A stretch of DNA of 64,000 nucleotides from Candidatus Bandiella woodruffii (GTDB taxonomy: Bacteria > Pseudomonadota > Alphaproteobacteria > Rickettsiales > Midichloriaceae), in NCBI RefSeq assembly GCF_034359465.1, contig NZ_CP110820.1, positions 372,001-436,000 on the forward strand, in the 5' to 3' direction. This document shows positions 37,596 to 47,346 of the stretch, in pieces. The first letter of the stretch is position 1. Every line of letters begins with the position of its first letter. Under the pieces are notes generated by a model. That model made no database searches, had not been told where the DNA came from, and saw only the letters and a list, made by a program, of their open reading frames with translations. The translations under genes were made by a program, and so were the position numbers.

Positions 37596-37912
37596 CACCT
37601 CAAACAAATTAAGAATTGGAAAATGTATAAGCGACATATATACTCCGATAACTTGAAAAATTGGCGTCAAAATACTTCGGACTTCGCATTTCGTCACGTA
37701 CTTTTATACGCTCCTCATGCTCATCACTCGTATTCCTCGCTTTTTCCCAAGTTCTCTGTCGTCTATAAATTTCATCAACTCTTGATTTACGAGAGGTATA
37801 TCTTGAAAAAAGCTAGGCCATGAGCGATGAGCATCAGGATTGTACAAGAGTACGTGATGAAATGCCTCAGTCCGATATATGACTACGCTAACTTTTTAGG
37901 TTATCAGAGTAG
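37596..37912 (+). repeat. Old repeat copy interrupted by a newer one (host copy B')
   Basis: The plus-sense head (37596-37638, ACCTCAAACAAATTAAG...) and tail (37801-37912, CTTGAAAAAAGCTAGG ... TTATCAGAGTA) make one ~155-base copy of the repeat. A complete minus-sense copy (37639-37800) sits between them at a TA/TATA. The copy begins four bases after the ruvA stop and ends six bases before the NadM-like start. Confidence 0.75.
37639..37800 (-). repeat. 162-bp dispersed repeat, copy B (nested insertion)
   Basis: It is exactly 162 bases from TATACTCCG to GAGGTATA, like copies A and C, but oriented opposite to the host copy that it splits. The first ~50 bases are nearly identical to A; the middle differs (no GTACATATGTAC palindrome). 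Confidence 0.85.
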
Positions 37913-37918
37913 ATATTT

Positions 37919-38473
37919 ATGAAATACGATTATTTAGTTTTTATAGGTAGGTTTCAACCTTTTCATAATGGCCACAAGCATGTCATTAAAGAGGGGCTTA
38001 AAATTGCAAAAAAAATTATAGTGTTTTGTGGGTCTGCCAATCAACCCAAAAGCGCTAAGAATCCTTGGAGTTATAAAGAAAGACGTTATTTTATTTTAAA
38101 AAGCTTTGATGAAACAACATTGAGACGGTTGTGTGTCAAGCCATCAAACGACTATCCAAATGATAAGACATGGGTAGAAGAAGTTGAAAAGAAAGTTGGA
38201 AAAATAGTAAAAAAAGGTACCACGAATGCTAGCATCGCGTTAATTGGATGCGACAAAGATCAAAGTTCGTACTATTTAAAGTTATTTACAAAATGGAAAT
38301 TAATAGAAATCCAACATTTTAAAAAAATCAACGCAACTCATATCAGAGATATATATTGCGCCATAAAAGATAATGAACAAGTAATCAGTGCAATCAAAAA
38401 CTTGGTACCCAAAGAAGTTCTTATGTTTTTAATTAGACCGAAAGTTAGAGACCGGATAAAAATGGTAAGGTAA
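37919..38473 (+). CDS. NadM-like nicotinamide-nucleotide adenylyltransferase
   Basis: The 184-residue nucleotidyltransferase has GRFQPFHNGHKHVI near the N-terminus (HxGH motif) and INATHIRDIY, matching the ISSTxxR loop. WSYKERRYFI and the DKDQSSYYL segment fit the NadM branch, which joins NMN and ATP to NAD. It lacks the Nudix domain of the bifunctional forms. It starts right after the nested repeat, with a poor ribosome-binding site. Confidence 0.75.
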   Translation: MKYDYLVFIGRFQPFHNGHKHVIKEGLKIAKKIIVFCGSANQPKSAKNPWSYKERRYFILKSFDETTLRRLCVKPSNDYPNDKTWVEEVEKKVGKIVKKGTTNASIALIGCDKDQSSYYLKLFTKWKLIEIQHFKKINATHIRDIYCAIKDNEQVISAIKNLVPKEVLMFLIRPKVRDRIKMVR

Positions 38474-38511
38474 ATCTAACTTTTTGGAAGTATCCTTAGC
38501 TAGGTTCAGAG

Positions 38512-39269
38512 TTAGTCCAGTATACTACTATTTAGATTATATCGCATTATGGATGCATGTTTTGTATCAAAATCACGTTCTAAATCATATACATCCCCTG
38601 ATAAATAAGCTGTGCTATATTGTTTGATCATACCCAACTCTTCGTTCGATAACGTAAACCCCTCCAGGGAATGTAATATATTATGATGAAAACCAGCGCT
38701 AATGCCAAGAATCAATGAATCTGCTTCAGTATATCGCAACATATAAAGCGTTATCAGTTCTATCGTGGATAATTGATATTTATCAGCAATCCTAACGATA
38801 ACTGAAAGTAATTGTTGAAATTTTTCCCATCCACCAAATTCATCAATAATTAATTGATATTTAACCAAGGATCTGTTTTCTAAGGTGTTAGGTTGATCTT
38901 TCCCAAGCCATTTTTTAGTCAAAAAACCACCAGCCAGCGTGCCATAACAAAAAACCTTGATTTTATGGGTTTTAGCGTATTTTATCAGACCATTCTCTGG
39001 TCTTTTATCTAAAAGAGAATATTGTACTTGAATTGATTCTATCTCTATGCGGCCTTCTTCCACAATCCTGCTTAAGTGTTGCGTGTTAAAGTTGGTTAAA
39101 CCAATTTTTTGAATCAATCCCTGCTGTTTGAGTGCTTGTAAAATTTTTAGAGCTTCTAAGTAGTCACCAACATTATAGTCCCACCAATGAAACTGGACTA
39201 AATCTAATGAATCCACCTGTAACCGTTCACAAGAACGTTTAATAATATTTATAATTTGTGCTTCATCTA
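38512..39269 (-). pseudogene. Aldo/keto reductase, C-terminal part (split by IS5)
   Basis: It encodes the C-terminal ~250 residues, starting DEAQIINIIKRSCERLQVDS. LDLVQFHWW carries the catalytic His. KIGLTNFNTQHL and VQYSLLDKRPENGL are AKR motifs, and the protein ends NLNSSILD. The N-terminal part is at 40103-40684. Removing IS5 (39270-40102) and one TA restores the frame as SLANLDEAQ. Confidence 0.88.
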
Positions 39270-40102
39270 GATAATGTCGTCATGAGATTTTAAGCCAAAG
39301 AGATAAGCATCTAATCTGAATTGCGGCAAGGAAAGAAGCTGAATTTTTAGCATATCTGGTTGCAATTCCCCTCCATCTTTTAAGATGAAGAAAGGTGTTT
39401 TCTACAATATGCCTTATTTTGTATAAATCTTTATCGTATTTTCTCTGGGTGATTCTGTTCTTTTTAGGAGGAATAACAACTCTCATGCCCAATTCTTGGG
39501 CATGGTCAATTATGTAATTAGCATCGTACCCTCTGTCGGCTAGTAAGTACTCAGCTTTCATCTCTTCAATAAGATTAACAGCCTGCTTGCAATCAGCTTC
39601 TGAGCCTTTTGTGATAATAACTTTGAGTGGCATACCATGTGAATCCACGGCAAGGTGAATCTTTGTATTGAGCCCCCTTTGTACGACTCATATCTTGATT
39701 GCCGCCTTTTGCACCTGAAGCATGTGGATGCACTTTACTATGACTTGCGTCTATCATTAACCATTCCATATCAGGTTCTTTCACAAATATCTCCAATAAA
39801 GCCTCCCATATCCTTTTGTCTCTCCATCTGCAAAATCTTTTATGTGTATTTTTCCATCCTCCATATTCTGAAGGCAAATCTCTCCAGGGAGAACCTGTTC
39901 TTAATATCCAAAATACTGCGTTAATGAATCTTCTGTTATTATGTGCCAAACCTCCCCACGTACCCTCCCTTCCTGGCAAATGATCCTTTATCAAATCCCA
40001 CATATTATCTGTTATATCATGCCTATGTAGCCCTAAATCCATTTTTACTCCTGATTTATCTTTTCTTTCATATTATACCACAAATCTCATGACGACACTA
40101 TC
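39270..40102 (-). mobile_element. IS5-family element, copy 5 (833 bp)
   Basis: Both ends are complete with TA flanks. The EPDMEW tryptophan is intact, but one base is missing in the A/G run before the second frame (A3G5 instead of A4G5), so translation goes off after KGAQYKDSPC. It is inserted in the aldo/keto reductase gene. Confidence 0.9.
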
Positions 40103-40684
40103 TAAGTTTGCCAAGCTATTTAAATCCGGGACAAATTTAGTATGTATACGAATCTCATGTCCATTTTCTTTTGCCAATTTTTTAAAATTTCCCATACGTT
40201 CTTCAACGCCAGTATAAATATCGGCACAATCAAAAGTATTAAGCCCTGCATTTACATACCTTAGCAACAAATTGTCATCATATTTTTTAGGGTTTTTTCC
40301 ATGTTCTAATGATAACTGCCAACATCCATTAATAATCTTAGGCACTTTGTGAACAAGTTCTACTTTTGTGACTTCATGATGCATAAAAGTACGTTTCTTT
40401 GGTAACCTAACTATTTTGAACAACCCTCCACAATGTGGGTCTGGACACGCAACATAATGATCTGTGCTCATCCAATCATATTCCTCTGTTTCACGTTGTT
40501 TAGCTGGTAATATTGGTATCAATGCTGCTAAGCTATATATCGGAAACGTTATTCCCTCTGGAAAAATTATATTCTCTCCAGAAAGAATAAAGTAACTTCC
40601 TTTTGGATGATTGCAAACCATAGGCTTGCCTTTTTGCTGATGTACTTCGATCTTAAGATCATATAATTGAAAAGATTTAACCAT
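40103..40684 (-). pseudogene. TIGR04076-like domain fused to aldo/keto reductase, N-terminal part
   Basis: From ATG 40684, residues ~1-105 resemble the small TIGR04076 domain: CNHPKGSYFILSGENIIFPE, PIYSLAALIPILPAKQRE, and ACPDPHCGGLFKI. An AKR domain follows: VPKIINGCWQLS, FDCADIYTGVEE with catalytic Asp and Tyr, and HTKFVPDLNS with the Lys. IS5 then cuts it. The ATG overlaps the end of the upstream transporter by eight bases, so the two genes formed an operon. Confidence 0.75.
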
Positions 40685-41503
40685 TATCACGTATACCAAT
40701 AGTAGAAACAAACCCTAAAGTTGCAAACACTGCAATTAAACCAGTTGTTCCATATATGCTAAAATTATTATAGAAAAAATCATTGAGTATTGGCATAAAT
40801 GCAGCAGTAATAGATACTCCTATGCCATAGCTAAATGATACATGCGTATTACGTACATTGATTGTAAAAAAACTACATATCATTTTCGGTGTGGGCATAC
40901 AGAATATAATATGAGTTAATGTGACCAGCAGCTGTGCAATCATAAAGATTTTTATATTTTCACTATGATAGCCGAAAATTAGTGCCGGAATACCTATGCA
41001 AATTGTAGCTATGGAGCCAGTACGCATTATTCTAACGATAGGTATAGAATAACGATCACTTATGATACCTACAATAGGTAGGAATATTACCCACACAAGA
41101 TGTAATACTAAATTAATAAAAAATACTGTTTGCATATCAATCGCGAACTTTTGTATTATAATTTTATTACAGTAGATCATAATGGTGAAGAATATAAATA
41201 TCAAACATGAACTCGCAGCTATTACATTTAAATAACTGCATACCGTAGAATTACTACTATTATATTTACTAAAAATCATGTTTTTCGATTCTTTCTGCAC
41301 ATAAGTTTCTGTCAACATTGCGCGTCCCTTAAGTGAAAGCAATCCTATAAGCCCGGCAAGCATAAATATATGTTGAAATTTGTTACTACTTAAATAGGCG
41401 CAAATACAAGCAACTGCTCCTCCAAAATGAGTTGCTGCAATAAGTAATGATCCATAGAATAAGCGTCTGTTTTGACCTACTATTTCAAAAATATAAGTCA
41501 TTG
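40677..41503 (-). pseudogene. MFS transporter, C-terminal ~275 residues (N-terminus lost to IS1)
   Basis: Hydrophobic segments include FYGSLLIAATHFGGAVACI, VIAASSCLIFIFFTIMI, VFFINLVLHLVWVIFLP and IAVFATLGFVSTIG. GIISDRYSIPIVRIMRTGS resembles the MFS loop-8 signature (ProP-like). About 150 N-terminal residues are missing because an IS1 end abuts at 41504. It is coupled to the aldo/keto reductase gene. Confidence 0.7.
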
Positions 41504-41805
41504 CAGAGTGTTAGCCAAAGATAGATATAAAATTGCCCTGCTCACTTAGGAAATTATTGTTATCCTCAAAATGTAGCCAGAGCTTAATCGTAAGATCGAC
41601 AACTTCTTCAGATTTTGAAACTACCTTTGTTTTTCTGGTCATTCTTGCAATTCTGTGCCTTGTGTTTGAGTTATTGGACTCAATTGAGAGTGTATGTTGT
41701 TTGCCAACAACATGTTGATGGCGAGGTATAACCTCTGAATAAACAGACCAATCGTCTGTGTAATAAGTGCAATTATCTCTACTTATGATTTTCCACAATT
41801 TTCTA
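41504..41805 (-). mobile_element. IS1-family element, copy b (3' part only)
   Basis: The right end CAGAGTGTTAGCCAAAG and the last ~95 codons of the transposase are present, then IS5 begins at a TA. The remaining IS1 5' part does not reappear after that IS5, so the locus was later rearranged. Its end is identical to the unusual right end of copy a (35757-35778). Confidence 0.82.
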
Positions 41806-43435
41806 GATAGTGTCGTCATGAGATTTGTGGTATAATATGAAAGAAAAGATAAATCAGGAGTAAAAATGGATTTAGGGCTACATAGGCATGATATAACAGA
41901 TAATATGTGGGATTTGATAAAGGATCATTTGCCAGGAAGGGAAGGTACGTGGGGAGGTTTGGCACATAATAACAGAAGATTCATTAACGCAGTATTTTGG
42001 ATATTAAGAACAGGTTCTCCCTGGAGAGATTTGCCTTCAGAATATGGAGGATGGAAAAATACACATAAAAGATTTTGCAGATGGAGAGACAAAAGGATAT
42101 GGGAGGCTTTATTGGAGATATTTGTGAAAGAACCTGATATGGAATGGTTAATGATAGACGCAAGTCATAGTAAAGTGCATCCACATGCTTCAGGTGCAAA
42201 AGGCGGCAATCAAGATATGAGTCGTACAAAAGGGGGGCTCAATACAAAGATTCACCTTGCCGTGGATTCACATGGTATGCCACTCAAAGTTATTGTCACA
42301 AAAGGCTCAGAAGCTGATTGCAAGCAGGCTGTTAATCTTATTGAAGAGATGAAAGCTGAGTACTTACTAGCCGACAGAGGGTACGATGCTAATTACATAA
42401 TTGACCATGCCCAAGAATTGGGCATGAGCGTTGTTATTCCTCCTAAAAAGAACAGAATCACCCAGAGAAAATACAATAAAGATTTCAGAGTGTTGCCATA
42501 AGATAGATATAAAATTGCCCTGCTCACTTAGGAAATTATTGTTATCCTCAAAATGTACCCAGAGCTTAATCGTAAGATCGACAACTTCTTCAGATTTTGA
42601 AACTACCTTTGTTTTTCTGGTCATTCTTGCAATTCTGTGCCTTGTGTTTGAGTTATTGGACTCAATTGAGAGTGTATGTTGTTTGCCAACAACATGTTGA
42701 TGGCGAGGTATAACCTCTGAATAAACAGACCAATCGTCTGTGTAATAAGTGCAATTATCTCTACTTATGATTTTCCACAATTTTCTAAAGGTTGTAACGT
42801 TACGCTTACCAACCACCCAGGCAACAACTCTCTTGAGCTCCCTACTATAGGCTTTCCATATCCATAATTTGTTTTTTTTGAATCTACAAAATGCCACATC
42901 TCATCTATTTCAACTTCTCTCAATTCTTCCGGCACTGTTGGTCTTGGTATCTTTTTAGCATACAGTATTATCCACTTATATACGCTAGTATGAGCTACTT
43001 TAAATAATTTCCCTAGCCATCTAAAGCTACTTTTTCCCATGCTGTACAATAACACTGCCAGAGCCTTCATCTCTGGCGAACAGCCTCTTAATTTAGTGTT
43101 TGTAAAATTACATCCACACTCTTTGCATTTATACCTTTGCATACCCCTAATATTACCATTCTTAACGTATTTACTGCTACTGCATTTTTTACACTCTGTA
43201 TTCATATCTCTATTTTCTTTGTTGCTCGCTATATTCATTTTAGCATCTTATCTATCTTATGGCAACACTCCCAAAGATTTATATAAAATAAGGCATATTG
43301 TAGAAAACACCTTTCTTCATCTTAAAAGATGGAGGGGAATTGCAACCAGATATGCTAAAAATTCAGCTTCTTTCCTTGCCGCAATTCAGATTAGATGTTT
43401 ATCTCTTTGGCTTAAAATCTCATGACGACATTATC
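41806..43435 (+). mobile_element. IS5-family element, copy 6, with fused reading frame, interrupted by IS1
   Basis: IS5 parts are 41806-42485 and 43273-43435, separated by a full IS1. The transposase frame runs through without a shift (A4G6 at ~42225) for 205 residues up to the IS1. It includes MIDASHSKVHPHASGAKGG, DMSRTKGGLNTKIHLAVDSH and YLLADRGYDANYIIDH. The left flank is IS1 interior and the right flank is unrelated sequence, so the flanks have been exchanged. Confidence 0.88.
42486..43272 (-). mobile_element. IS1-family element, copy c (787 bp, complete)
   Basis: It is inserted in IS5 copy 6 with an 8-bp direct repeat AAAGATTT (42478-42485 and 43273-43280). Frame one (43238-42765) and frame two overlap; the A8C run (plus-strand T8 at 42872-42879) allows a -1 shift giving FVDSKKNKLWIWKAYSRE. 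Frame two holds TDDWSVYSEVIP, IESNNSNTRHRIARMTRKTK and VVSKSEEVVDL. No stop lies inside the element in frame two; translation ends in the target. Confidence 0.9.
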
Positions 43436-43639
43436 TAGTATATATTTACAAAGTCCTGTGAAGAATAATGTGTGAGCTCTTTAAGTCGATAAAAAGCAAA
43501 TCTTAGGAAGTAGAGTATGGGAGCGTTGAAAGATAAAATAAGGATAAATGTGATGGTTTGATTTAAGGAAGTTTGGACCATGGTCTAAAAAAATTAACAA
43601 AAAACTGGTTTCCCCAAGAATTCAAAAGATTTCTTTGAG
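43436..43639. other. Orphan sequence between IS5 copy 6 and IS1 copy d
   Basis: Two hundred bases without a convincing frame. It does not match other parts of the window and is probably a fragment of a lost gene trapped between insertion sequences. Confidence 0.4.
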
Positions 43640-44426
43640 GGGAGTGTTGCCATAAGATAGATAAGATGCTAAAATGAATATAGCGAGCAACAAAGAAAAT
43701 AGAAATATGAATACAGAGTGTAAAAAATGCAGTAGCAGTAAATACGTTAAGAATGGTAACATTAGGGGTATGCAAAGGTATAAATGCAAAGAGTGTGGAT
43801 GTAATTTTACAAGCACTAAATTAAGAGGCTGTTCGCCAGAGATGAAGGCTCTGGCAGTGTTATTGTACAGCATGGGAAAAAAGTAGCTTTAGATGGCTAG
43901 GGAAATTATTTAAAGTAGCTCATACTAGCGTATATAAGTGGATAATACTGTATGCTAAAAAGATACCAAGACCAACAGTGCCGGAAGAATTGAGAGAAGT
44001 TGAAATAGATGAGATGTGGCATTTTGTAGATTCAAAAAAACAAATTATGGATATGGAAAGCCTATAGTAGGGAGCTCAAGAGAGTTGTTGCCTGGGTGGT
44101 TGGTAAGCGTAACGTTACAACCTTTAGAAAATTGTGGAAAATCATAAGTAGAGATAATTGCACTTATTACACAGACGATTGGTCTGTTTATTCAGAGGTT
44201 ATACCTCGCCATCAACATGTTGTTGGCAAACAACATACACTCTCAATTGAGTCCAATAACTCAAACACAAGGCACAGAATTGCAAGAATGACCAGAAAAA
44301 CAAAGGTAGTTTCAAAATCTGAAGAAGTTGTCGATCTTACGATTAAGCTCTGGGTACATTTTGAGGATAACAATAATTTCCTAAGTGAGCAGGGCAATTT
44401 TATATCTATCTTATGGCAACACTCTG
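43640..44426 (+). mobile_element. IS1-family element, copy d (decayed)
   Basis: It is complete in length, but an extra A near 43876 (GGGAAAAAAG) stops the first frame after ~70 residues, and the slip run is A7C instead of A8C. It is followed directly by an inverted IS1 piece. The copy is inactive. Confidence 0.88.
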
Positions 44427-44603
44427 GTGTTTGTAAAATTACATCCACACTCTTTGCATTTATACCTTTGCATACCCCTAATATTACCATTCTTAACGTA
44501 TTTACTGCTACTGCATTTTTTACACTCTGTATTCATATTTCTATTTTCTTTGTTGCTCGCTATATTCATTTTAGCATCTTATCTATCTTATGGCAACACT
44601 CCC
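44427..44603 (-). mobile_element. IS1-family left-end fragment, inverted
   Basis: This 177-base piece covers the IS1 left end and first ~50 codons in minus orientation. It carries the GTGTTTG variant found in copy c rather than the GTGCTTG of copies a and d. It abuts copy d tail to head and interrupts the RDD gene on its right side. Confidence 0.85.
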
Positions 44604-45016
44604 TTAAGAAAATGTCCAAGCATTCTTTTTACCGCTTGTTTCGTGGTGATGGCTTGGTATGTATCAGCATCAACTATCTTGCAACGCATTATCAATTTTC
44701 CAACTGATGCCCCCATCTTAACCCAAAAGGACATGAAATATGTTAGCACACAAACAAGTAGTATAAATTGAATGATCAAATTTTTTGTACTACCAGCCAC
44801 TTTAAACATAGTGCTGATAAACATCCAAAAGTCTATGTTTTTAGCTTGGCTAAGGCTTTGTGTTGCCTCAACCACGGGGGTATTTTCAGGTCCAAAAAAA
44901 AGAATAGTCAGCAGATTTGATATTGGGAAAAGTATAATTGTGATGAGTATCACATCAATACCAAATGCAATGATTTTTCTCTCAAAAGTAGCATATATAT
45001 AGTTAATTTTGGTCAT
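44604..45016 (-). pseudogene. RDD-family membrane protein, truncated by IS1
   Basis: The start MTKINYIYATFERKIIAFGI with FGIDVILITIILFPI is RDD-like. SFWVKMGASVGKLIMRCKI is the family G-x-x-G-K-x-x-x motif. The frame is cut after KRMLGHFLK at the IS1 end; the last membrane segment is missing. Its start overlaps the serS stop by four bases, so it was co-transcribed with serS. Confidence 0.75.
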
Positions 45017-46290
45017 TTATAATTACATATAGTTGTTTGGTTTTGCATATATGGTTGTAGCTTGGTTGGGATGTTGACGCTGCCGTCCTCGTTCTGATAG
45101 TTTTCTAAGATAGCAACGATTGTTCTGCCCACAGCAAGCCCTGATCCATTTAATGTGTGAATAAAATGATTTTTCCCATCCATAACAGACTTGTAACGCG
45201 CCTTCATTCTTCTTGCCTGAAATTCTCCGCAATTAGAGCAACTTGAGATTTCTCTATATCTCTTTTCATACGGCAACCAAACTTCAATATCGTAGGTTTT
45301 TTGAGCACAAAACCCAATATCTTGCGAACATAGTAACATCGTTTTATATGGAAGCTCTAGCCTTTGCAATACTGTTTCAGCAGCATTCGTCATCCTGTCC
45401 AACTCATCTTTAGAGTTTTGAGGTAACACTAGGCTTACTAATTCCACTTTAGAAAACTGGTGTTGCCTGATCATCCCCCTCGTATCCCTCCCAGCGCTAC
45501 CTGCCTCTGAACGGAAACATTGTGTATATCCAACATACCTAAGCGGCAATTCGTGTTCTGCCAATATCTCGTTGGAGACCATGCATACCAATGGCACTTC
45601 AGAAGTTGGAATCAACCTATATCCATTCGTTGTTTTAAAGGAATCTTCTTCGAATTTTGGCAATTGTCCGGCTTTGAGCATTGTTTCCTCAAGGACTAAT
45701 GCTGGTGGAGCAATCTCATCGTAGTCAAATTCTTTTGTATGAATATCAATCATAAAATTGGCAAGCGCTCTTTCCAGTCTGACTAAATCTTTCTTCAATA
45801 TAACAAACCTAGAGCCAGAAATTTTGGCTGCTGTTTGAAAATCCATAAGTTTCAGCCCCTCACCAATCTCATAATGTGAGCGTACATCAAATGTAAATTG
45901 CTTTGGTTGTCCGACAGAGCGTACCATTTTATTATCACTTTCACCCTCTCCATAATGCACATCTTCTTCCAAAACATTAGGAAGTGTTAACAAAAAATGT
46001 TCCAGTTTAGCTATTGCCTCATGTTTTTGTTGTTCAAGCACATGAATTTTGTGTTTTATTTCATATCCCTGCTCTTTCAGACTTGCATATTCCAAATCTG
46101 TTTGAGTTAAGCTAGACATTGTCTTAGCAATTTCATTTCTTTTATGTTGTAAATCTTGAAGTTTTTTGGTACTTTCCCTCGCTATTTCATCGATGAATAG
46201 AATCTCATCAGCGCATGGATGAATACCTCTATCTTTCATGCTTTTATCAAACACTTTCTTATTCTCTCGGATAAACTTTATGTCGTGCAT
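45013..46290 (-). CDS. serS: Seryl-tRNA synthetase
   Basis: The class II synthetase has 425 residues: an N-terminal coiled-coil tRNA-binding arm (residues ~30-105) and class II motif 2 FRSEAGSAGRDTRGMIRQHQ. QKTYDIEVWLP, SSCSNCGEFQARRMKARY and motif 3 NGSGLAVGRTIVAILENYQ are present. tatC lies seven bases upstream. Confidence 0.97.
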   Translation of the reverse strand: MHDIKFIRENKKVFDKSMKDRGIHPCADEILFIDEIARESTKKLQDLQHKRNEIAKTMSSLTQTDLEYASLKEQGYEIKHKIHVLEQQKHEAIAKLEHFLLTLPNVLEEDVHYGEGESDNKMVRSVGQPKQFTFDVRSHYEIGEGLKLMDFQTAAKISGSRFVILKKDLVRLERALANFMIDIHTKEFDYDEIAPPALVLEETMLKAGQLPKFEEDSFKTTNGYRLIPTSEVPLVCMVSNEILAEHELPLRYVGYTQCFRSEAGSAGRDTRGMIRQHQFSKVELVSLVLPQNSKDELDRMTNAAETVLQRLELPYKTMLLCSQDIGFCAQKTYDIEVWLPYEKRYREISSCSNCGEFQARRMKARYKSVMDGKNHFIHTLNGSGLAVGRTIVAILENYQNEDGSVNIPTKLQPYMQNQTTICNYK

Positions 46291-46297
46291 ATCTTAC

Positions 46298-47062
46298 TTA
46301 CTTTGGATTTACTTTTTTACAGCATAATATAGAAATTTCGTACAGCAACATCAAAGGAAGCGCAAGTATTATTTGGCTCAACACATCCGGTGGAGTTAAT
46401 ATTGCAGCTAATATAAAGATTAACACAATGGAATATCTTCTAAATTTTACCAACTGAGAAATAGTGATTATTTTCAGTTTTGTAAGCATTACCAACACAA
46501 TTGGCAGCTGAAAAGCAATACCAAAACTTATGAATAACTCTATTACCAAATCCAAGTACTCGCTTATTTTTGCTTCCAACTTAATTGGGGTGCCGCTTAA
46601 ATAATTTAAATTTTGAAAACTGGCAAAAAATCTCCAGGTAATTGGCATAACAACAAAATATACAAGAAACGCACCCATCATAAACAAAATTGGCGAAAAA
46701 ATTAAATATGGGGCAACAATCACTTTCTCTTGTTTATATAACCCTGGGGCAACAAATTTGTAAAACTGAAAGAAAAAGAATGGTAACGTGAGAAAGATTG
46801 CAAAAATAAAAGAGATTTTTAATTCGGTAATAAAACCTTCTGTCAATTTTGTATATATAAAATGGAATTCTCCAGTTCCAATAAGGATAACCAAAGGCTT
46901 CGATAAAACAGCAAAAATATCCCAGGCAAATTGAAAGGTGACCACGGTGCTAACCATAAAGAAAATCACTATCTTTATAACTCGAGATTTTAGCTCCCAA
47001 AGATGCTCTTCAATGCTAAATTTCTTGAGGCTATGACTTTTTTCTTCTTTTTTTCTTTGCAT
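46298..47062 (-). CDS. tatC: Sec-independent protein translocase TatC
   Basis: TatC is the twin-arginine signal receptor. Counting from MQRKKEEKSHS (the longer start at 47095 overlaps tatB even more), it has ~254 residues with six membrane segments. HLWELKSRVIKIVIFFMVS is the N-terminal Glu-containing motif. FYKFVAPGLYKQEKVIVAPY and ELFISFGIAFQLPIVLVML are conserved. It overlaps the TatA/B gene. Confidence 0.93.
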   Translation of the reverse strand: MQRKKEEKSHSLKKFSIEEHLWELKSRVIKIVIFFMVSTVVTFQFAWDIFAVLSKPLVILIGTGEFHFIYTKLTEGFITELKISFIFAIFLTLPFFFFQFYKFVAPGLYKQEKVIVAPYLIFSPILFMMGAFLVYFVVMPITWRFFASFQNLNYLSGTPIKLEAKISEYLDLVIELFISFGIAFQLPIVLVMLTKLKIITISQLVKFRRYSIVLIFILAAILTPPDVLSQIILALPLMLLYEISILCCKKVNPK

Positions 47063-47258
47063 TTTTTTGAAGAGAATTGTGTTTTTGTTCCCCAATTTCT
47101 TCTAAATCTAGGAGATTTTCCTGTAAAAGCTTTTGTGGATTTACACGATTGTTAAGGTTTTTTAGTTTAGCAAGAAGATTCAACATGTCCTTTGGCTTTA
47201 ATACCAACATGGCAACAAGGAAAACAACAAGCAGTTCCATCAAAGATATGTCAAACAT
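47031..47258 (-). CDS. tatB: TatA/TatB-type translocase subunit
   Basis: The 75-residue protein begins MFDISLMELLVVFLVAMLVL, a single N-terminal membrane segment, followed by KPKDMLNLLAKLKNLNN as the amphipathic helix and a basic tail. The MFDIS start favours TatB. The usual G before PK is a Lys. It overlaps tatC, giving a coupled tatB-tatC pair. A second TatA is not in the window. Confidence 0.8.
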   Translation of the reverse strand: MFDISLMELLVVFLVAMLVLKPKDMLNLLAKLKNLNNRVNPQKLLQENLLDLEEIGEQKHNSLQKNAKKKRRKKS

Positions 47259-47346
47259 TTTGGATAAAATCTCTTGATAAGTTTGCTTAGGTATCGTATT
47301 TTAAGGAAAAACGTACCAACCAGAGATTACTACATAGTAACGCTTT

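Noticed and set aside
37623-37823. 66-residue plus-strand frame after ruvA
   Set aside because: Composed of the nested repeat copies read in the antisense direction; no coding support.
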